DNA of 64,000 nt from Paenibacillus silvisoli (GCF_030866765.1 NZ_CP133017.1:6414001-6478000), one strand, 5' to 3'. Shown: positions 1-9,648, counted from the stretch's first letter. Translations and numbers: made by a program. The notes: generated by a model from the letters alone, not told the origin.

Positions 1-83
1 GCCTTTCAGTCCGTAATGTAACATCGGTGTTGAGCTCGTCACAGACGGCATTTATTTGGATAGCATTAGTTAGTCATTCAAAT

Positions 84-113
84 AAAAAGGCTCCCCTCGA
101 TTGGGGAGCCCTT
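84..113 (-). terminator. Rho-independent terminator of the stalk-domain protein gene
   Basis: A perfect 9-bp GC-rich stem (GGCTCCCCA and its complement; positions 89-110) is followed on the minus strand by a run of T. It lies just past the stop of the gene at 130-1143. A-runs on both sides mean it could also stop plus-strand transcripts. Bases 1-83 show no recognisable feature. Confidence 0.85.
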
Positions 114-129
114 AAAAAAAGAAACCGGA

Positions 130-1143
130 TTATGACAAACCTTTCATAATGTCACGGCCTGCCTCTACTTGACTATTAAACTCTTTACGATAATCCGCAA
201 TAATAGCCGTGCTGTAACCATTAGCCTTCAACTGCGTCTCGGTTTCGCTGACAATCGTATTAAATTTGGCCGTGCATGCATCGAGCTTCGCATAGCCTTG
301 GTTTTTCAAGCTTTCTTTCTGCTTCTTGTCATCCGTGCTGATATAGCTCATGCCAATTGCCAATAGATCGGCTTTGCAGCTATCTTGTAGCGCTGTTAGA
401 CGCTGCTTCGCGTTAGCCGTAATTGACTCATAGGTTGGCTTTGTAATGACGCCTCCGCCGCCTCCACCACCGATGGCTCCACCATTGTTACCGCCGGTCG
501 ATCCACCGTTAGAGCCGCCTGTTTCCGTTCCGCCAGTGCCACCGTTATTAGAGCCTGTCCCATTTCCGTGTTCAGCACGATAAGCAGCCGATTCAGCGGA
601 AATTTGCTTCTTCACAGCATCCCAATTGATTGCCGTCCCTACCGCTTCTGACATGAAACGAACCGGAACGTACAGCGAACCGTTCACAATGTAGCCGGAC
701 TGCCCATTAGGAAGTACCTTTGCTTTACCGTCGACAACGATCTTTACTGCCTTCGGTGTGATCTGTACCGTTATCCCGCCCTTGGCCGATACTTGACTAC
801 CATGCGCCACAAGATTCGTAAGGTAATCGTTCAAGACAACAGCCTCTTGCTTGGTCGGATTGGATACCGTCACTTTGAGCGCCTTCGCGTCCCAATTTAC
901 GTTTTTCTGCAGGGCATACGCTACGAAACGAAGCGGCACGTACGAAGTCCCGTTAACCGCAAATACATATTGACCTTCAGGAAGTGCAAGCTTCTTGCCG
1001 TCGAAGATCATGTTGAAAGAGCTGGACTTGACCTTGACTGTAGCGGAAGGAGCCGCGGCAACGACGGAGTTAATCATTAGAATCATGACTCCAAATAGAA
1101 GAAGGGACAGCGTAAGCTTGCTTCTTTTGTGTTTAATCACCAT
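130..1143 (-). CDS. Secreted copper amine oxidase N-terminal-like (stalk) domain protein
   Basis: 337 aa. A lysine/arginine-rich start and hydrophobic segment (about residues 10-30, ending in an Ala-rich cleavage region) indicate a signal peptide. Two repeats of the copper amine oxidase N-terminal-like domain follow (about 45-95 and 130-185), each with the 'VNGxxYVPxRFxxxAxG' style motif and an 'NWD' strand. Next come a Gly/Asn/Ser/Thr linker (about 195-235) and a roughly 100-residue helical C-terminus. These domains are common in secreted wall-associated proteins of Paenibacillus and are not themselves amine oxidases. It is the last gene of the polysaccharide locus, 72 bp after galU and followed by a terminator. 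Its role is unknown; it may be an extracellular binding protein. Confidence 0.85.
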   Translation of the reverse strand: MVIKHKRSKLTLSLLLFGVMILMINSVVAAAPSATVKVKSSSFNMIFDGKKLALPEGQYVFAVNGTSYVPLRFVAYALQKNVNWDAKALKVTVSNPTKQEAVVLNDYLTNLVAHGSQVSAKGGITVQITPKAVKIVVDGKAKVLPNGQSGYIVNGSLYVPVRFMSEAVGTAINWDAVKKQISAESAAYRAEHGNGTGSNNGGTGGTETGGSNGGSTGGNNGGAIGGGGGGGVITKPTYESITANAKQRLTALQDSCKADLLAIGMSYISTDDKKQKESLKNQGYAKLDACTAKFNTIVSETETQLKANGYSTAIIADYRKEFNSQVEAGRDIMKGLS

Positions 1144-1215
1144 TACACCTCATTTATAGAAACTAGTAATACTCGTATACTTGTAAACCAACTTAATACA
1201 TTTGAAACCGCTACA

Positions 1216-2106
1216 TTATGAGAAAACCTTCTCTTTTTTTTCTTTTTCGACCACATTAACTAGATAGTTTAAAAAATCTTCTCTCAAGTCGTATCTCTTT
1301 AACGCAAACTCAACAGTTGCCTGCAAGAAACCTTGCTTATCGCCAACATCATATCTTCTACCCTCGAACACATGCGCATACATGGCTTCTCTCTGAGCCA
1401 ATACTTTCAACGCATCCGTTAACTGGATTTCTCCGCCTTTTCCCGGTTCTGTGCATTCCAAGATATCGAATATAGCTGGAGTGATTACATATCTCCCCAA
1501 AATTGCAATATTAGATGGCGCATCTTCTACTGCTGGTTTCTCTACCAGACCCTTAACTTTATAAATACGATCCTCAATATATTTACCTTCAACTATCCCG
1601 TACTTGCTCACATCTTCTTGCGCAATTTCTTGAACGCCAAGTATAGTCGTCTTATACTCATTGAAAACTTCCATCATCTGCTTTAGGCATGGCTTGTCAT
1701 TGTCTACGATATCATCACCCAGCATGACGGCAAACGGTTCATTACCAATAAAGCTCTTTGCACAATAGATGGCATGTCCTAGACCTTTAGGTTCTTTCTG
1801 TCGAATAAAATGAATATTTACCATATCTGAAATACTTCTGACCTCTTCTAATAAATCATATTTCCCTTTAGTCTCCAGTTCAAGCTCAAGTTCAACTGAT
1901 TTGTCAAAGTGATCTTCAATACTTTTTTTATTTCTACCTGTAATAATCAAGATTTCTTCAATCCCGGATTGCACTGCTTCCTCAATAATATACTGAAGAG
2001 TAGGTTTATCCACGATCGGAAGCATTTCCTTAGGTTGAGCCTTAGTCGCAGGTAAGAACCGTGTCCCCAACCCCGCAGCAGGTATTATGGCTTTTCTAAC
2101 TTTCAT
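1216..2106 (-). CDS. galU: UTP-glucose-1-phosphate uridylyltransferase
   Basis: 296 aa, the normal bacterial GalU length. It makes UDP-glucose from UTP and glucose-1-phosphate in the cytoplasm. The nucleotide-binding signature 'PAAGLGTRFLPATKAQPKEM' lies at residues 9-28. 'MLGDDIVD' (metal/nucleotide site) and 'VEKP' (glucose-phosphate region) follow in order. An AGGAGTG ribosome binding site precedes the ATG. It sits 15 bp downstream of the UDP-glucuronate epimerase gene and behind UDP-glucose dehydrogenase. The three genes therefore form one supply route: glucose-1-phosphate to UDP-glucose, UDP-glucuronate and UDP-galacturonate for the polysaccharide. The chromosome may carry another copy for general wall synthesis. 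Confidence 0.95.
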   Translation of the reverse strand: MKVRKAIIPAAGLGTRFLPATKAQPKEMLPIVDKPTLQYIIEEAVQSGIEEILIITGRNKKSIEDHFDKSVELELELETKGKYDLLEEVRSISDMVNIHFIRQKEPKGLGHAIYCAKSFIGNEPFAVMLGDDIVDNDKPCLKQMMEVFNEYKTTILGVQEIAQEDVSKYGIVEGKYIEDRIYKVKGLVEKPAVEDAPSNIAILGRYVITPAIFDILECTEPGKGGEIQLTDALKVLAQREAMYAHVFEGRRYDVGDKQGFLQATVEFALKRYDLREDFLNYLVNVVEKEKKEKVFS

Positions 2107-2121
2107 GTTGATTACACTCCT

Positions 2122-3147
2122 TTATCTAACTCCATAATACTCTACATACCAGTTTGCGAATTTCTGCAAACCCTCTTCAATAGAGGTTTCCGGTTTAAAT
2201 CCAACCGCCTTTTGCAACAAATCAGTTGACGCGTAAGTAGCCGGTACGTCGCCAGGTTTAAGAGGTTCGAAGATTTTATTGAAAACAACCTCTCTACCAG
2301 TCGCATGACTTAAAGCTTTCTCTAACGTTTCAATAAAAACCATTAGCTTTTCCGGGCTATTATTCCCAATATTATATACCTTGTGCGGTACAATCTCCGA
2401 AGGAGGGTTACTTAATAAGCGTTCAATCCCCACAACAATATCATCTACATATGTAAAATCACGATAAAGATCATTATCGAAATCGCCATTGTTATAGATG
2501 TGAATTGGCTCTCCTGCAAAATACTTATCAGCGAAACCGAAATAAGCCATGTCAGGTCTACCCAAAGGACCATATACGGTAAAAAATCGAAGTCCAGTTG
2601 CAGGAATCTTATATAAATGACTGTAGGTATATGCCATTAACTCATTGGATTTTTTAGTTGATGCATACAGTGAGACCGGTGTGTCCACCACATCCGTTTC
2701 CTCAAATGGAACCTTCTCATTGGCACCATACACTGAGCTTGACGATGCATATACAAGATGCTCGACTGGATATGCTCTGCAAGCTTCTAAAATATTGAAA
2801 AATCCAATAATATTACTTTGAATGTATACATCCGGGTTTTCTATCGAATATCGGACACCTGCTTGCGCAGCAAGATTCACTACAAAATGCGGTTTATACT
2901 CCATGAAAATTTGAGTAATTGCCAATTTGTCGGCAATATCGACTTTAATAAAAGTGAAGTATTTGTATGGACTCAACTGCTCAAGTCGTGCATATTTCAA
3001 GTTCACATCGTAGTAATCATTAATATTGTCAATCCCGATTACAGTACAACCAGAGTCCAACAATTTTTTAGATAGAATCGAACCGATGAAGCCCGCAGCC
3101 CCGGTTATAAGATAGACTTTTTTATGATCTAACGGCTTGAAGGTCAA
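2122..3147 (-). CDS. NAD-dependent UDP-glucuronate 4-epimerase
   Basis: 341 aa, a short-chain dehydrogenase-type sugar epimerase. The Rossmann NAD motif 'TGAAGFIGS' is near residue 15. The catalytic Ser/Tyr/Lys set is visible as 'ASSSSVYG' and 'YASTKKSNE'. 'RFFTVYGPLGRPDMA' matches the UDP-glucuronate epimerase subgroup rather than GalE. The likely reaction is interconversion of UDP-glucuronate and UDP-galacturonate. The start overlaps the end of the UDP-glucose dehydrogenase gene by 26 bp, so the two are probably translationally coupled, which fits substrate hand-over. Exact substrate preference is inferred from the subgroup motif and the neighbours. Confidence 0.88.
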   Translation of the reverse strand: MTFKPLDHKKVYLITGAAGFIGSILSKKLLDSGCTVIGIDNINDYYDVNLKYARLEQLSPYKYFTFIKVDIADKLAITQIFMEYKPHFVVNLAAQAGVRYSIENPDVYIQSNIIGFFNILEACRAYPVEHLVYASSSSVYGANEKVPFEETDVVDTPVSLYASTKKSNELMAYTYSHLYKIPATGLRFFTVYGPLGRPDMAYFGFADKYFAGEPIHIYNNGDFDNDLYRDFTYVDDIVVGIERLLSNPPSEIVPHKVYNIGNNSPEKLMVFIETLEKALSHATGREVVFNKIFEPLKPGDVPATYASTDLLQKAVGFKPETSIEEGLQKFANWYVEYYGVR

Positions 3148-4507
3148 GTTTTTTCGACTCCTTTAATTCACTTCTCGTTGCAGGTTCTCTCCCGATTGAA
3201 TGATACTCTACGCCAACCGCTTTCATTTCTACATTACTATAGATGTTTCGTCCATCATAAACTAATGGGGTCCTCATTAATTGTTTATATGTTTCAGGCG
3301 AAACTGATTTTACTTCACCCCATTCAGTAAAGATAAAGCAAACATTGGCTCCAATTAGTGCATCCTCTATCCTTTCGACATAAGTGATTTTGCCTTTTCT
3401 ATTAGCACCCTCTGGATAAATTTTCGCGAAATTATTAGCTCCTACCGGATCAAAGGCATATATATCCGCACCTTGCTCCAATAAAAACGGTACATTCTCT
3501 AAAGAAGCAGCTTCTCTGAGATCATCAGTTCCAGGTTTGAATGTCAGCCCCAGTATGGCCACTTTTAGACCATTAAAAGTAATCAATCTCTTACTAGCCT
3601 TTTTATAAAGCATTGTTTTTTGGTCGTTGTTCACATCGATAGCAGCTTTCACAGTTCTAAGTTCATAACCATGTTGCTTTGCGATATATTCCAGTGCTTT
3701 TGTATCCTTCGGGAAACACGACCCACCATAGCCAATCCCGGCATTTAAAAATTTACTTCCAATTCTCTTATCAAAACTCATGCCTATCGCAACATCTTCA
3801 ATATCTGCACCAACCAATTCGCAAAGATTTGCAATGTCGTTCATATAAGAAATTTTTAAGGCAAGGAAGTCATTTGAAGCATACTTAATCATTTCTGCAG
3901 ATCTTCTATTGACCGATACAATTGGGAGGTTAAACGGCTCATAGATCTTCATCAACAATTCTTCAGCCCATTTACTCTCGGTTCCAATTACAATTCGCTC
4001 TGCATGCAATGTATCATGTACAGCTGATCCCTGTGCCAAAAATTCAGGATTTGAGGCTACTTCTACTCGCACATCGTGAACTAGAAAATCCTGAATAAAT
4101 TGCTCCACTTTATCGTTTGTGCCTACCGGTACCGTGGATTTCACTACTACAAGACAATCTTTCTCAATGGACTCGGCAATTTGTCTTGCTACTGTTGCGA
4201 TGTAAGATAGATTCGCTGAGCCGTCATGTTGCTCTGGGGTACCTACTCCAATAAAAATAGCATCTGCATCTTTGTATGCTAGCCTATAATCGGTTGTATA
4301 ATTAATTTTCCCAGTTGCGTAATTCTTTTGCATCAAGCTTTCTAAACCAGCTTCGTATATAGGCGAGGTTCCTGACTTCATGGTATTTACTTTCTTCTCA
4401 TCAATATCAACACAAGTTACTTGATGACCAACTTCTGCAAAACAAACACCTGCAACAAGCCCAACATAACCAGTTCCTGCAACTGCTATTTTATACAACG
4501 ACTGCAC
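3122..4507 (-). CDS. UDP-glucose 6-dehydrogenase
   Basis: 461 aa. It oxidises UDP-glucose to UDP-glucuronate with two NAD. The N-terminal Rossmann motif 'VAGTGYVGLVAGVCFAEVG' lies at residues 9-27. The catalytic cysteine is in 'GIGYGGSCFPKDTKAL', about residue 260. The C-terminal UDP-binding domain contains 'LGLTFKPGTDDLREA'. Length and domain order are those of the TuaD/Ugd family. It provides the uronic acid branch of precursors for the polysaccharide made by this locus. It overlaps the next gene (epimerase) by 26 bp, and galU follows. The C-terminal tail is slightly extended and Lys/Glu-rich. Confidence 0.95.
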   Translation of the reverse strand: MQSLYKIAVAGTGYVGLVAGVCFAEVGHQVTCVDIDEKKVNTMKSGTSPIYEAGLESLMQKNYATGKINYTTDYRLAYKDADAIFIGVGTPEQHDGSANLSYIATVARQIAESIEKDCLVVVKSTVPVGTNDKVEQFIQDFLVHDVRVEVASNPEFLAQGSAVHDTLHAERIVIGTESKWAEELLMKIYEPFNLPIVSVNRRSAEMIKYASNDFLALKISYMNDIANLCELVGADIEDVAIGMSFDKRIGSKFLNAGIGYGGSCFPKDTKALEYIAKQHGYELRTVKAAIDVNNDQKTMLYKKASKRLITFNGLKVAILGLTFKPGTDDLREAASLENVPFLLEQGADIYAFDPVGANNFAKIYPEGANRKGKITYVERIEDALIGANVCFIFTEWGEVKSVSPETYKQLMRTPLVYDGRNIYSNVEMKAVGVEYHSIGREPATRSELKESKKLDLQAVRS

Positions 4508-4573
4508 CTTCCTTATACCATGATATATTATGCTGACATGACATCAATATAATAGATTTGCAAGAAAATAGAT

Positions 4574-5101
4574 TCATACATTTATAACTTTAATTACTCT
4601 TGCTGGTACACCTGCCACAACCGCATTACTTGGTACATCCTTAATTACAACACTATTGGCGCCAATAATAGAACCATCACCAATGGTAACGTTACCTAGT
4701 ATTTTAGCTCCTGCAAATATTGTTACATTATCTCCTATCATAGGGTAATTTCCCTTAATACCATCACCTAAGTTTTGTCCTCCGAGTGTCACTTGCTGGT
4801 ATATAATTGAATTTTTACCAATAACAACTCCATCGCCAATAACAATACCATTAATATGTCTGAAATCTACACCGATATCAATTTTTGCAGTAAGACTTAT
4901 ATGCACTCCATATAACCTAACTAATCTGTTTTTTATCATCGTTGGAATAAATTTATAACCTTTACCGTGTAAATATTGAGCGATTCTAAGCAGGAACAAT
5001 GCATGTTTCCCCGGTGACATATATATCTTAAGAATACTACTAATAAAACTACCCTTTTGCCCTCTATTTACTTCCTCTATTACATCTTTAATAATTGCCA
5101 C
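4574..5101 (-). CDS. Serine-acetyltransferase-like hexapeptide acyltransferase
   Basis: 175 aa. After a helical N-terminus (about residues 1-60), the rest is a left-handed beta-helix built of hexapeptide repeats, for example '[21 protein letters not shown]', '[20 protein letters not shown]' and '[20 protein letters not shown]'. The His of '[11 protein letters not shown]' corresponds to the catalytic His region of CysE-type acetyltransferases. Genes of this type in capsule clusters (colanic-acid-type) O-acetylate the polymer or a sugar precursor using acetyl-CoA. The flippase gene is upstream and UDP-glucose dehydrogenase downstream. It is shorter than housekeeping CysE, and its place in a polysaccharide locus argues against a role in cysteine synthesis. 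Confidence 0.8.
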   Translation of the reverse strand: MAIIKDVIEEVNRGQKGSFISSILKIYMSPGKHALFLLRIAQYLHGKGYKFIPTMIKNRLVRLYGVHISLTAKIDIGVDFRHINGIVIGDGVVIGKNSIIYQQVTLGGQNLGDGIKGNYPMIGDNVTIFAGAKILGNVTIGDGSIIGANSVVIKDVPSNAVVAGVPARVIKVINV

Positions 5102-5188
5102 ATTGAAACTCCTTAAATAAAATTGTTATGCATTAGCAAAGAAGAAAGAACAGTTTTTACAGAGGCATTTGTAATCAGTTACAGTTCA

Positions 5189-6526
5189 TTAAATCTTTCT
5201 TTGACTATATCTCGCCTTCAAAGTAAGTTGTTTAAAAAGGTTCCTTAACAAATTATAATCGTCTCGATTTAATACGAAAAGGGTATGTATTTTAATACCA
5301 CTTTTTCTTGCATAGACAACTCCGAATATAATGGCCCCTACTGTATAACTAATTGTTGAAGCAATAGCAGAACCATTCATTCCCTCTCTAGGTATTAAAA
5401 CTAGATTCAAAACGACATTCAATAAAAAGGTAATAATGTATACATGCAATGCAAAGATTGGATAGCCCCGACCAGCAAGATCAGCATTCAAAATCTTAAA
5501 TAGGACCATCATTAACACGCCTGGAAGAAGCCATCTTATAACCGAAACAGCCTCAATATATTCATCCCCATACAAATAAGAAACCATCAAAGGTGAAAGT
5601 AACCAGAATAACAAACATATCAAAAATAAAGGGAGCCAAGTAATTCGTAATAGTCTTGTTGACCTTTCTATAGCCTCATTTTCGTTTAAACTAGTAGCAC
5701 TTTTTGAGAAAATAACAATTCCAATAGCTGCCGGTAATTGCCAAATAAGCTCCGCTAGACTTACGCCAACAGAATAAACTCCTACCTCATTTGTGTCTGT
5801 GAATCTCTCTAAGAGTATAATATCAACTCTATAATTCAAATTTAAAATAAATAAGGCTAATGCGTAACTAATCCCCTTTTTAGTTAACTCCATCGGAATG
5901 CTTTGTATAGATTTGAATCGAAACTTTGCATACTTACTAACTATAAAATAACCATATATCATTAAGACAAACGCGACTAGAACTTGTGTGATTGCTGCAC
6001 CATGAACACCTAAATGAAATATACTGACTAATAGAACCAGAGAAAAAAGATTAACTATAAAACTAAATAGTCCACTAAGGTTAACTACTCCAATTCTTTC
6101 TTTTCCAAGTAGCACTCCTGTAATATAATTATTAAATAAGCTTATTGGTATTGTTAATAGAGCGATACTTAATAAACCCCATCCATAGACATGACTTGGG
6201 CCTGTAAAAAAATAAGCGGATACTACTACTAGTGAAATAATTGAAGTAATCAACCACATAACCATTACAGAAGATAAAATATCTTGTAATGGGTATATTT
6301 TCCTTCCCACGAAATAGGTAGTAGCTTGCCTGACACCTAAATCTGCTAAACTTATGATTAAATTTGGAACTACAAATATAGCGGTAACAATTCCTTTTCC
6401 CTCTGGTCCCAGAGCTCGAGCTAAAATAATTGAAATAATAAAACTGCCAAATAAAACTAACATCTTCACACCGAATGTAGTTACTACTTGAAAACTAGTG
6501 CTTTTTTTTCTTTCCATTTTCACCAA
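5189..6526 (-). CDS. Polysaccharide flippase (Wzx/MATE-like oligosaccharide transporter)
   Basis: 445 aa, almost entirely hydrophobic, with about 12 predicted membrane spans and short basic loops. The N-terminal region 'FGSFIISIILARALGPEGKG' is typical of the polysaccharide biosynthesis family of the MOP superfamily. It should flip undecaprenyl-linked repeat units across the cytoplasmic membrane for assembly by the EpsG-like polymerase encoded upstream in the cluster. Codon use is strongly A+T-biased, like the neighbouring glycosyltransferase genes. No second flippase gene is present in the locus. The lipid-linked substrate cannot be told from sequence. Confidence 0.9.
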   Translation of the reverse strand: MVKMERKKSTSFQVVTTFGVKMLVLFGSFIISIILARALGPEGKGIVTAIFVVPNLIISLADLGVRQATTYFVGRKIYPLQDILSSVMVMWLITSIISLVVVSAYFFTGPSHVYGWGLLSIALLTIPISLFNNYITGVLLGKERIGVVNLSGLFSFIVNLFSLVLLVSIFHLGVHGAAITQVLVAFVLMIYGYFIVSKYAKFRFKSIQSIPMELTKKGISYALALFILNLNYRVDIILLERFTDTNEVGVYSVGVSLAELIWQLPAAIGIVIFSKSATSLNENEAIERSTRLLRITWLPLFLICLLFWLLSPLMVSYLYGDEYIEAVSVIRWLLPGVLMMVLFKILNADLAGRGYPIFALHVYIITFLLNVVLNLVLIPREGMNGSAIASTISYTVGAIIFGVVYARKSGIKIHTLFVLNRDDYNLLRNLFKQLTLKARYSQRKI

Positions 6527-6590
6527 ACCTTTGTTAGCGAACAGTTATGAATATTCAATGTTGTAAAAAAGGACACCAATTAGTTTTCAG

Positions 6591-7436
6591 TCAATCCCAT
6601 ATTATTACTTCTGGAACTGCCTTCTTCCCAATTAGACGGTGTAATTTTTCAACGTTATTTATCAGCTTTCTTGCTTGTTTGAAAGTTCCGTCACCGTTAT
6701 TAAGCATCCAATTAGCAGTCTTTTTCGAGTAACATATTCCTCCTTTATATCCGGGATGTAATCTTCTAACCAGCCACATAATTCTCCAATCATTGTCCAT
6801 AAACACTGAGCCGAAGTTGAAACCACTGTAATCCTGAGCATTTTTGGTCATTTGTATTCTTTCTTGTTTTGCTTCAAGCAGCTTCTTACTCTCAATGTTA
6901 TCAAAAGTAAATCTTGCACCTAAAATAATAATGTTATTATTTTTGAATATTGAAGACCTATATATAAACTGGCATTCATGTTTAGGTATTATTTTTGTTG
7001 TGCCATTTTCATAAACATGTACATGAGTAACATAGTCACTTATGTTTAACCCATATGGCCTCCCCCTTCCCGCATTCATAGTTATAGCCCCGCCTACCAA
7101 TCCAGGAACAGAGTATAAGTACTCAATTCCTCCATATCCGTCCTTGTGGATGGTATTAATTAGATTTTGTAGTCTAACAGACGCACCTACGTAATATTCG
7201 CCGTTGCCTATGTTTTCTATTGTTAAATCAAACTTTTTGAGTAATATTACATTTTTGAATGACTTCTGATCATTTATTAATACATTTGATCCTCCACTTA
7301 GAATATAATAATCCGGCAATGTTTCCAATAAACTGATTAACTCTTCAGAACTCTCTGGAATATATAATCGTTCTGCAATTCCACCAATTCTTACAGTCGT
7401 GTATGTTTTCAAACTCTCATTATAAAGAATTTCCAT
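6591..7436 (-). CDS. MurB-like FAD-dependent enolpyruvyl-sugar reductase
   Basis: 281 aa, homologous to UDP-N-acetylenolpyruvoylglucosamine reductase (type II, as in Bacillus). The FAD-binding segments 'LSGGSNVLI' (about 46-54) and 'VPGLVGGAITMNAG' (110-123) are present. So are the three family active-site residues: Arg160 in 'YRSS', Ser210 in 'NFGS' and Glu276 in 'PEVIIW'. By these marks the enzyme looks active. It is 2 bp downstream of a polysaccharide pyruvyl transferase gene and inside the A+T-rich polysaccharide cluster, so it is probably not the housekeeping MurB. It may instead reduce an enolpyruvyl ether on a sugar to a lactyl ether for polymer decoration. That role is inference; a redundant peptidoglycan MurB remains possible. 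Confidence 0.78.
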   Translation of the reverse strand: MEILYNESLKTYTTVRIGGIAERLYIPESSEELISLLETLPDYYILSGGSNVLINDQKSFKNVILLKKFDLTIENIGNGEYYVGASVRLQNLINTIHKDGYGGIEYLYSVPGLVGGAITMNAGRGRPYGLNISDYVTHVHVYENGTTKIIPKHECQFIYRSSIFKNNNIIILGARFTFDNIESKKLLEAKQERIQMTKNAQDYSGFNFGSVFMDNDWRIMWLVRRLHPGYKGGICYSKKTANWMLNNGDGTFKQARKLINNVEKLHRLIGKKAVPEVIIWD

Positions 7437-7438
7437 TA

Positions 7439-8494
7439 TTACGTTTCTCCTTTATCAATTGAAAGGCTTAGATATCTCATAGAATCCTCGACATACTTTT
7501 GAATAAGTATATTAACTTCGTTATATTCAATTCGTTCGTCAAGTACAGCCTCTAGAACAGAATCTGAATTACAGTTCCTTGATTGTAGATTAAACTGTGA
7601 TAAAACTTCGGAAATTTTTGTATTATCATCGCAAAATGATACAAATGCTTTATTATAGATTATTGAAAAAACAGTTCCATGAAAAGTATCTGTTAATATA
7701 AAATCTGCCTTGTTAATATATGACAAAAACTCAAATGGAGATGCAGGAATTGAATAATCACACCAGTCTAATATATTACCAACGGAAATTAGCTTTAAAT
7801 TCTTTAACTTAGCAAAATTTTTAATTTGTTCAATTCGCTTCTGCGTCATTTTATGGCCATATGAATAGACAAGGATATACTTACTTTCATTACAATCAAC
7901 TTCTAGTGTTCTGTAGAAACTTTTTTCTAATAAGAATGTAGGATCCAAAACAATATTTATTGATTTTGAAGTTAATTTACTTAAAACATTTTTCGAATGA
8001 CGGTCCCGTACACTTATATTATTGAATCTATTAATGGCTTCAACAAAGTGACTTTTGTTCTTTAATGCATCTAATGTTGTTGTATTAATAGAAGGCGCAT
8101 ACGATACTAAATAACTATCTTTGGGCATACCAATTCCAAAGAAAATCGGGAAATCTTCAAATTCTTTTCGACTTATATTCCATATTTCATCACTACCAAA
8201 AACAAAAACATCTTGTTTTTTTATTGAAATATCATCATTATTACATATTTGAAATGCATTAGCTGCTCTACGGAAATGGTTGTACTTAGTGATTAGGAAT
8301 TTTGCATCACTGGACTTATTTTTTAAGAGTCTTTTCACTACAGAAAAAACCGTTTGTTTAAATGGCTTTCTCGCCTTAGTATCTAAAAAACAAGTGCTAT
8401 GACCCGATTCACTAATTACTTTGTTAAGAGCATAGGCTTGAAAATAACTGCCGTAATTCAAACTATTATGAACTGTAACTATGCAAATATTCAT
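7439..8494 (-). CDS. Polysaccharide pyruvyl transferase family protein
   Basis: About 351 aa from the ATG at 8494. I chose this start because it overlaps the stop of the upstream glycosyltransferase gene as TAATG, implying coupled translation; an in-frame upstream ATG at 8506 also exists. Family features are 'TVHNSLNYGSYFQAYALNKV' near the N-terminus and 'ADFILTDTFHGTVFSIIYNK' near residues 265-285, the latter being the conserved 'TDxFHGxxFS' motif of PF04230-type proteins. Characterised members (CsaB, WcaK-like) transfer pyruvate from phosphoenolpyruvate to hexoses as a ketal, and pyruvylated polymers can anchor SLH-domain proteins. An SLH protein is encoded in this same locus. The acceptor sugar is unknown. 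Confidence 0.85.
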   Translation of the reverse strand: MNICIVTVHNSLNYGSYFQAYALNKVISESGHSTCFLDTKARKPFKQTVFSVVKRLLKNKSSDAKFLITKYNHFRRAANAFQICNNDDISIKKQDVFVFGSDEIWNISRKEFEDFPIFFGIGMPKDSYLVSYAPSINTTTLDALKNKSHFVEAINRFNNISVRDRHSKNVLSKLTSKSINIVLDPTFLLEKSFYRTLEVDCNESKYILVYSYGHKMTQKRIEQIKNFAKLKNLKLISVGNILDWCDYSIPASPFEFLSYINKADFILTDTFHGTVFSIIYNKAFVSFCDDNTKISEVLSQFNLQSRNCNSDSVLEAVLDERIEYNEVNILIQKYVEDSMRYLSLSIDKGET

Positions 8495-9648
8495 TAAGTA
8501 CCCCATCCTACTTGATCTATTTTTGAGATTAATTTCAATGAATTTGAATCTACATATCTTTTACTTCCTGAATAAATGAATGTCATATTAGGATTTTTAT
8601 TATAAATTGAAATGTACTGTTTATACTCATAACTACCGTTATAAAAAGAACCAGACAAAGCAATTTCGTTATACTTTTTCAGATCGGATGGCAAAAATTT
8701 ATAATGGAAAAGGGCACCCCAACATTTACTCCTGAAGTTTTTATGAAACGGAAATGAATAGTGTGAATTATACTGTATATCACCTTTTTGAAAATATATT
8801 AGCGGATATTTTGTTAGATAAGGATTGAACTTCTCGTTGTCCCCTTTAAACATCCTTACTCTCATTCCACCGTCTATATATTTAAAGCAATAATTTTTTT
8901 TCTCTCTATAGTTGTCAGAATCAAAATAAATATAACTTGATACATAATCATTATCTGGAACCTTTTCATTTAACGAATGTTTAGAGTACATATCAACAGT
9001 TAGAGTCCTGACCCTAAAATTACCTTTTCTCCATGCATGTTCTTTAAAATCTGAAATTGACTTAGATTCCATTCCTTCAAACATTAGATGTTCATCCGCA
9101 TCAACAATCAAGTACCATCTATTAAAACCATAATAACTAATTAGTCTGTTTATCCAACCTTGCCTTCTATTTGTACTATAAGGGGTTGTAGTATGGAATA
9201 CGTCCGTATCATCTTGTTCTAAGAGCCATTCATACGTACCATCTGTAGAGCTATTATCAAGAATTGCAAACTTCTGCACACCCAGACTTCTATAATGTTG
9301 GTAAAAAGATTTTATTCTAACTAGGTCATCTTTTACCACACAAACAACTATTAAATCGTTATTTCTACCGGCAGCTTTTTTCATTGTTAAATCATTATTA
9401 AAAAAACAATTTGCAATCTCAATACCTGTTGTAGTTCTGAGTGATAAATTTATAAAAGCATTCTTCCAAATATCAATATCATTATCTAAACTCCCCCACT
9501 CAGACTTGTGCAAAGTATTCGACAACTTTTTAATATTAGTAATTTTCTTTACACTACGTAGTGGGTTTCGAATAGATGTTACTAGCAACAAGTATTCTCT
9601 TAAAAATGATGGTATTAGCAATAATAGCTTCCCTATAAAATCATGCAT
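8494..9648 (-). CDS. Glycosyltransferase family 2-like protein (Glyco_tranf_2_4 type)
   Basis: 384 aa. A hydrophobic N-terminal segment (about 5-25) is followed by a helical region and a GT-A fold. The GT-A fold shows 'VCVVKDDLVRIKSFYQHYRS', 'ILDNSSTDGTYEWL' (nucleotide-sugar site) and 'WYLIVDADEHLMF' (the DxD metal motif). This pattern matches the Glyco_tranf_2_4 (PF13704) group that also includes GT92-like proteins. It should add one sugar of the repeat unit at the cytoplasmic face of the membrane. The stop codon overlaps the start of the pyruvyl transferase gene. Donor and acceptor cannot be deduced. Confidence 0.8.
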   Translation of the reverse strand: MHDFIGKLLLLIPSFLREYLLLVTSIRNPLRSVKKITNIKKLSNTLHKSEWGSLDNDIDIWKNAFINLSLRTTTGIEIANCFFNNDLTMKKAAGRNNDLIVVCVVKDDLVRIKSFYQHYRSLGVQKFAILDNSSTDGTYEWLLEQDDTDVFHTTTPYSTNRRQGWINRLISYYGFNRWYLIVDADEHLMFEGMESKSISDFKEHAWRKGNFRVRTLTVDMYSKHSLNEKVPDNDYVSSYIYFDSDNYREKKNYCFKYIDGGMRVRMFKGDNEKFNPYLTKYPLIYFQKGDIQYNSHYSFPFHKNFRSKCWGALFHYKFLPSDLKKYNEIALSGSFYNGSYEYKQYISIYNKNPNMTFIYSGSKRYVDSNSLKLISKIDQVGWGT

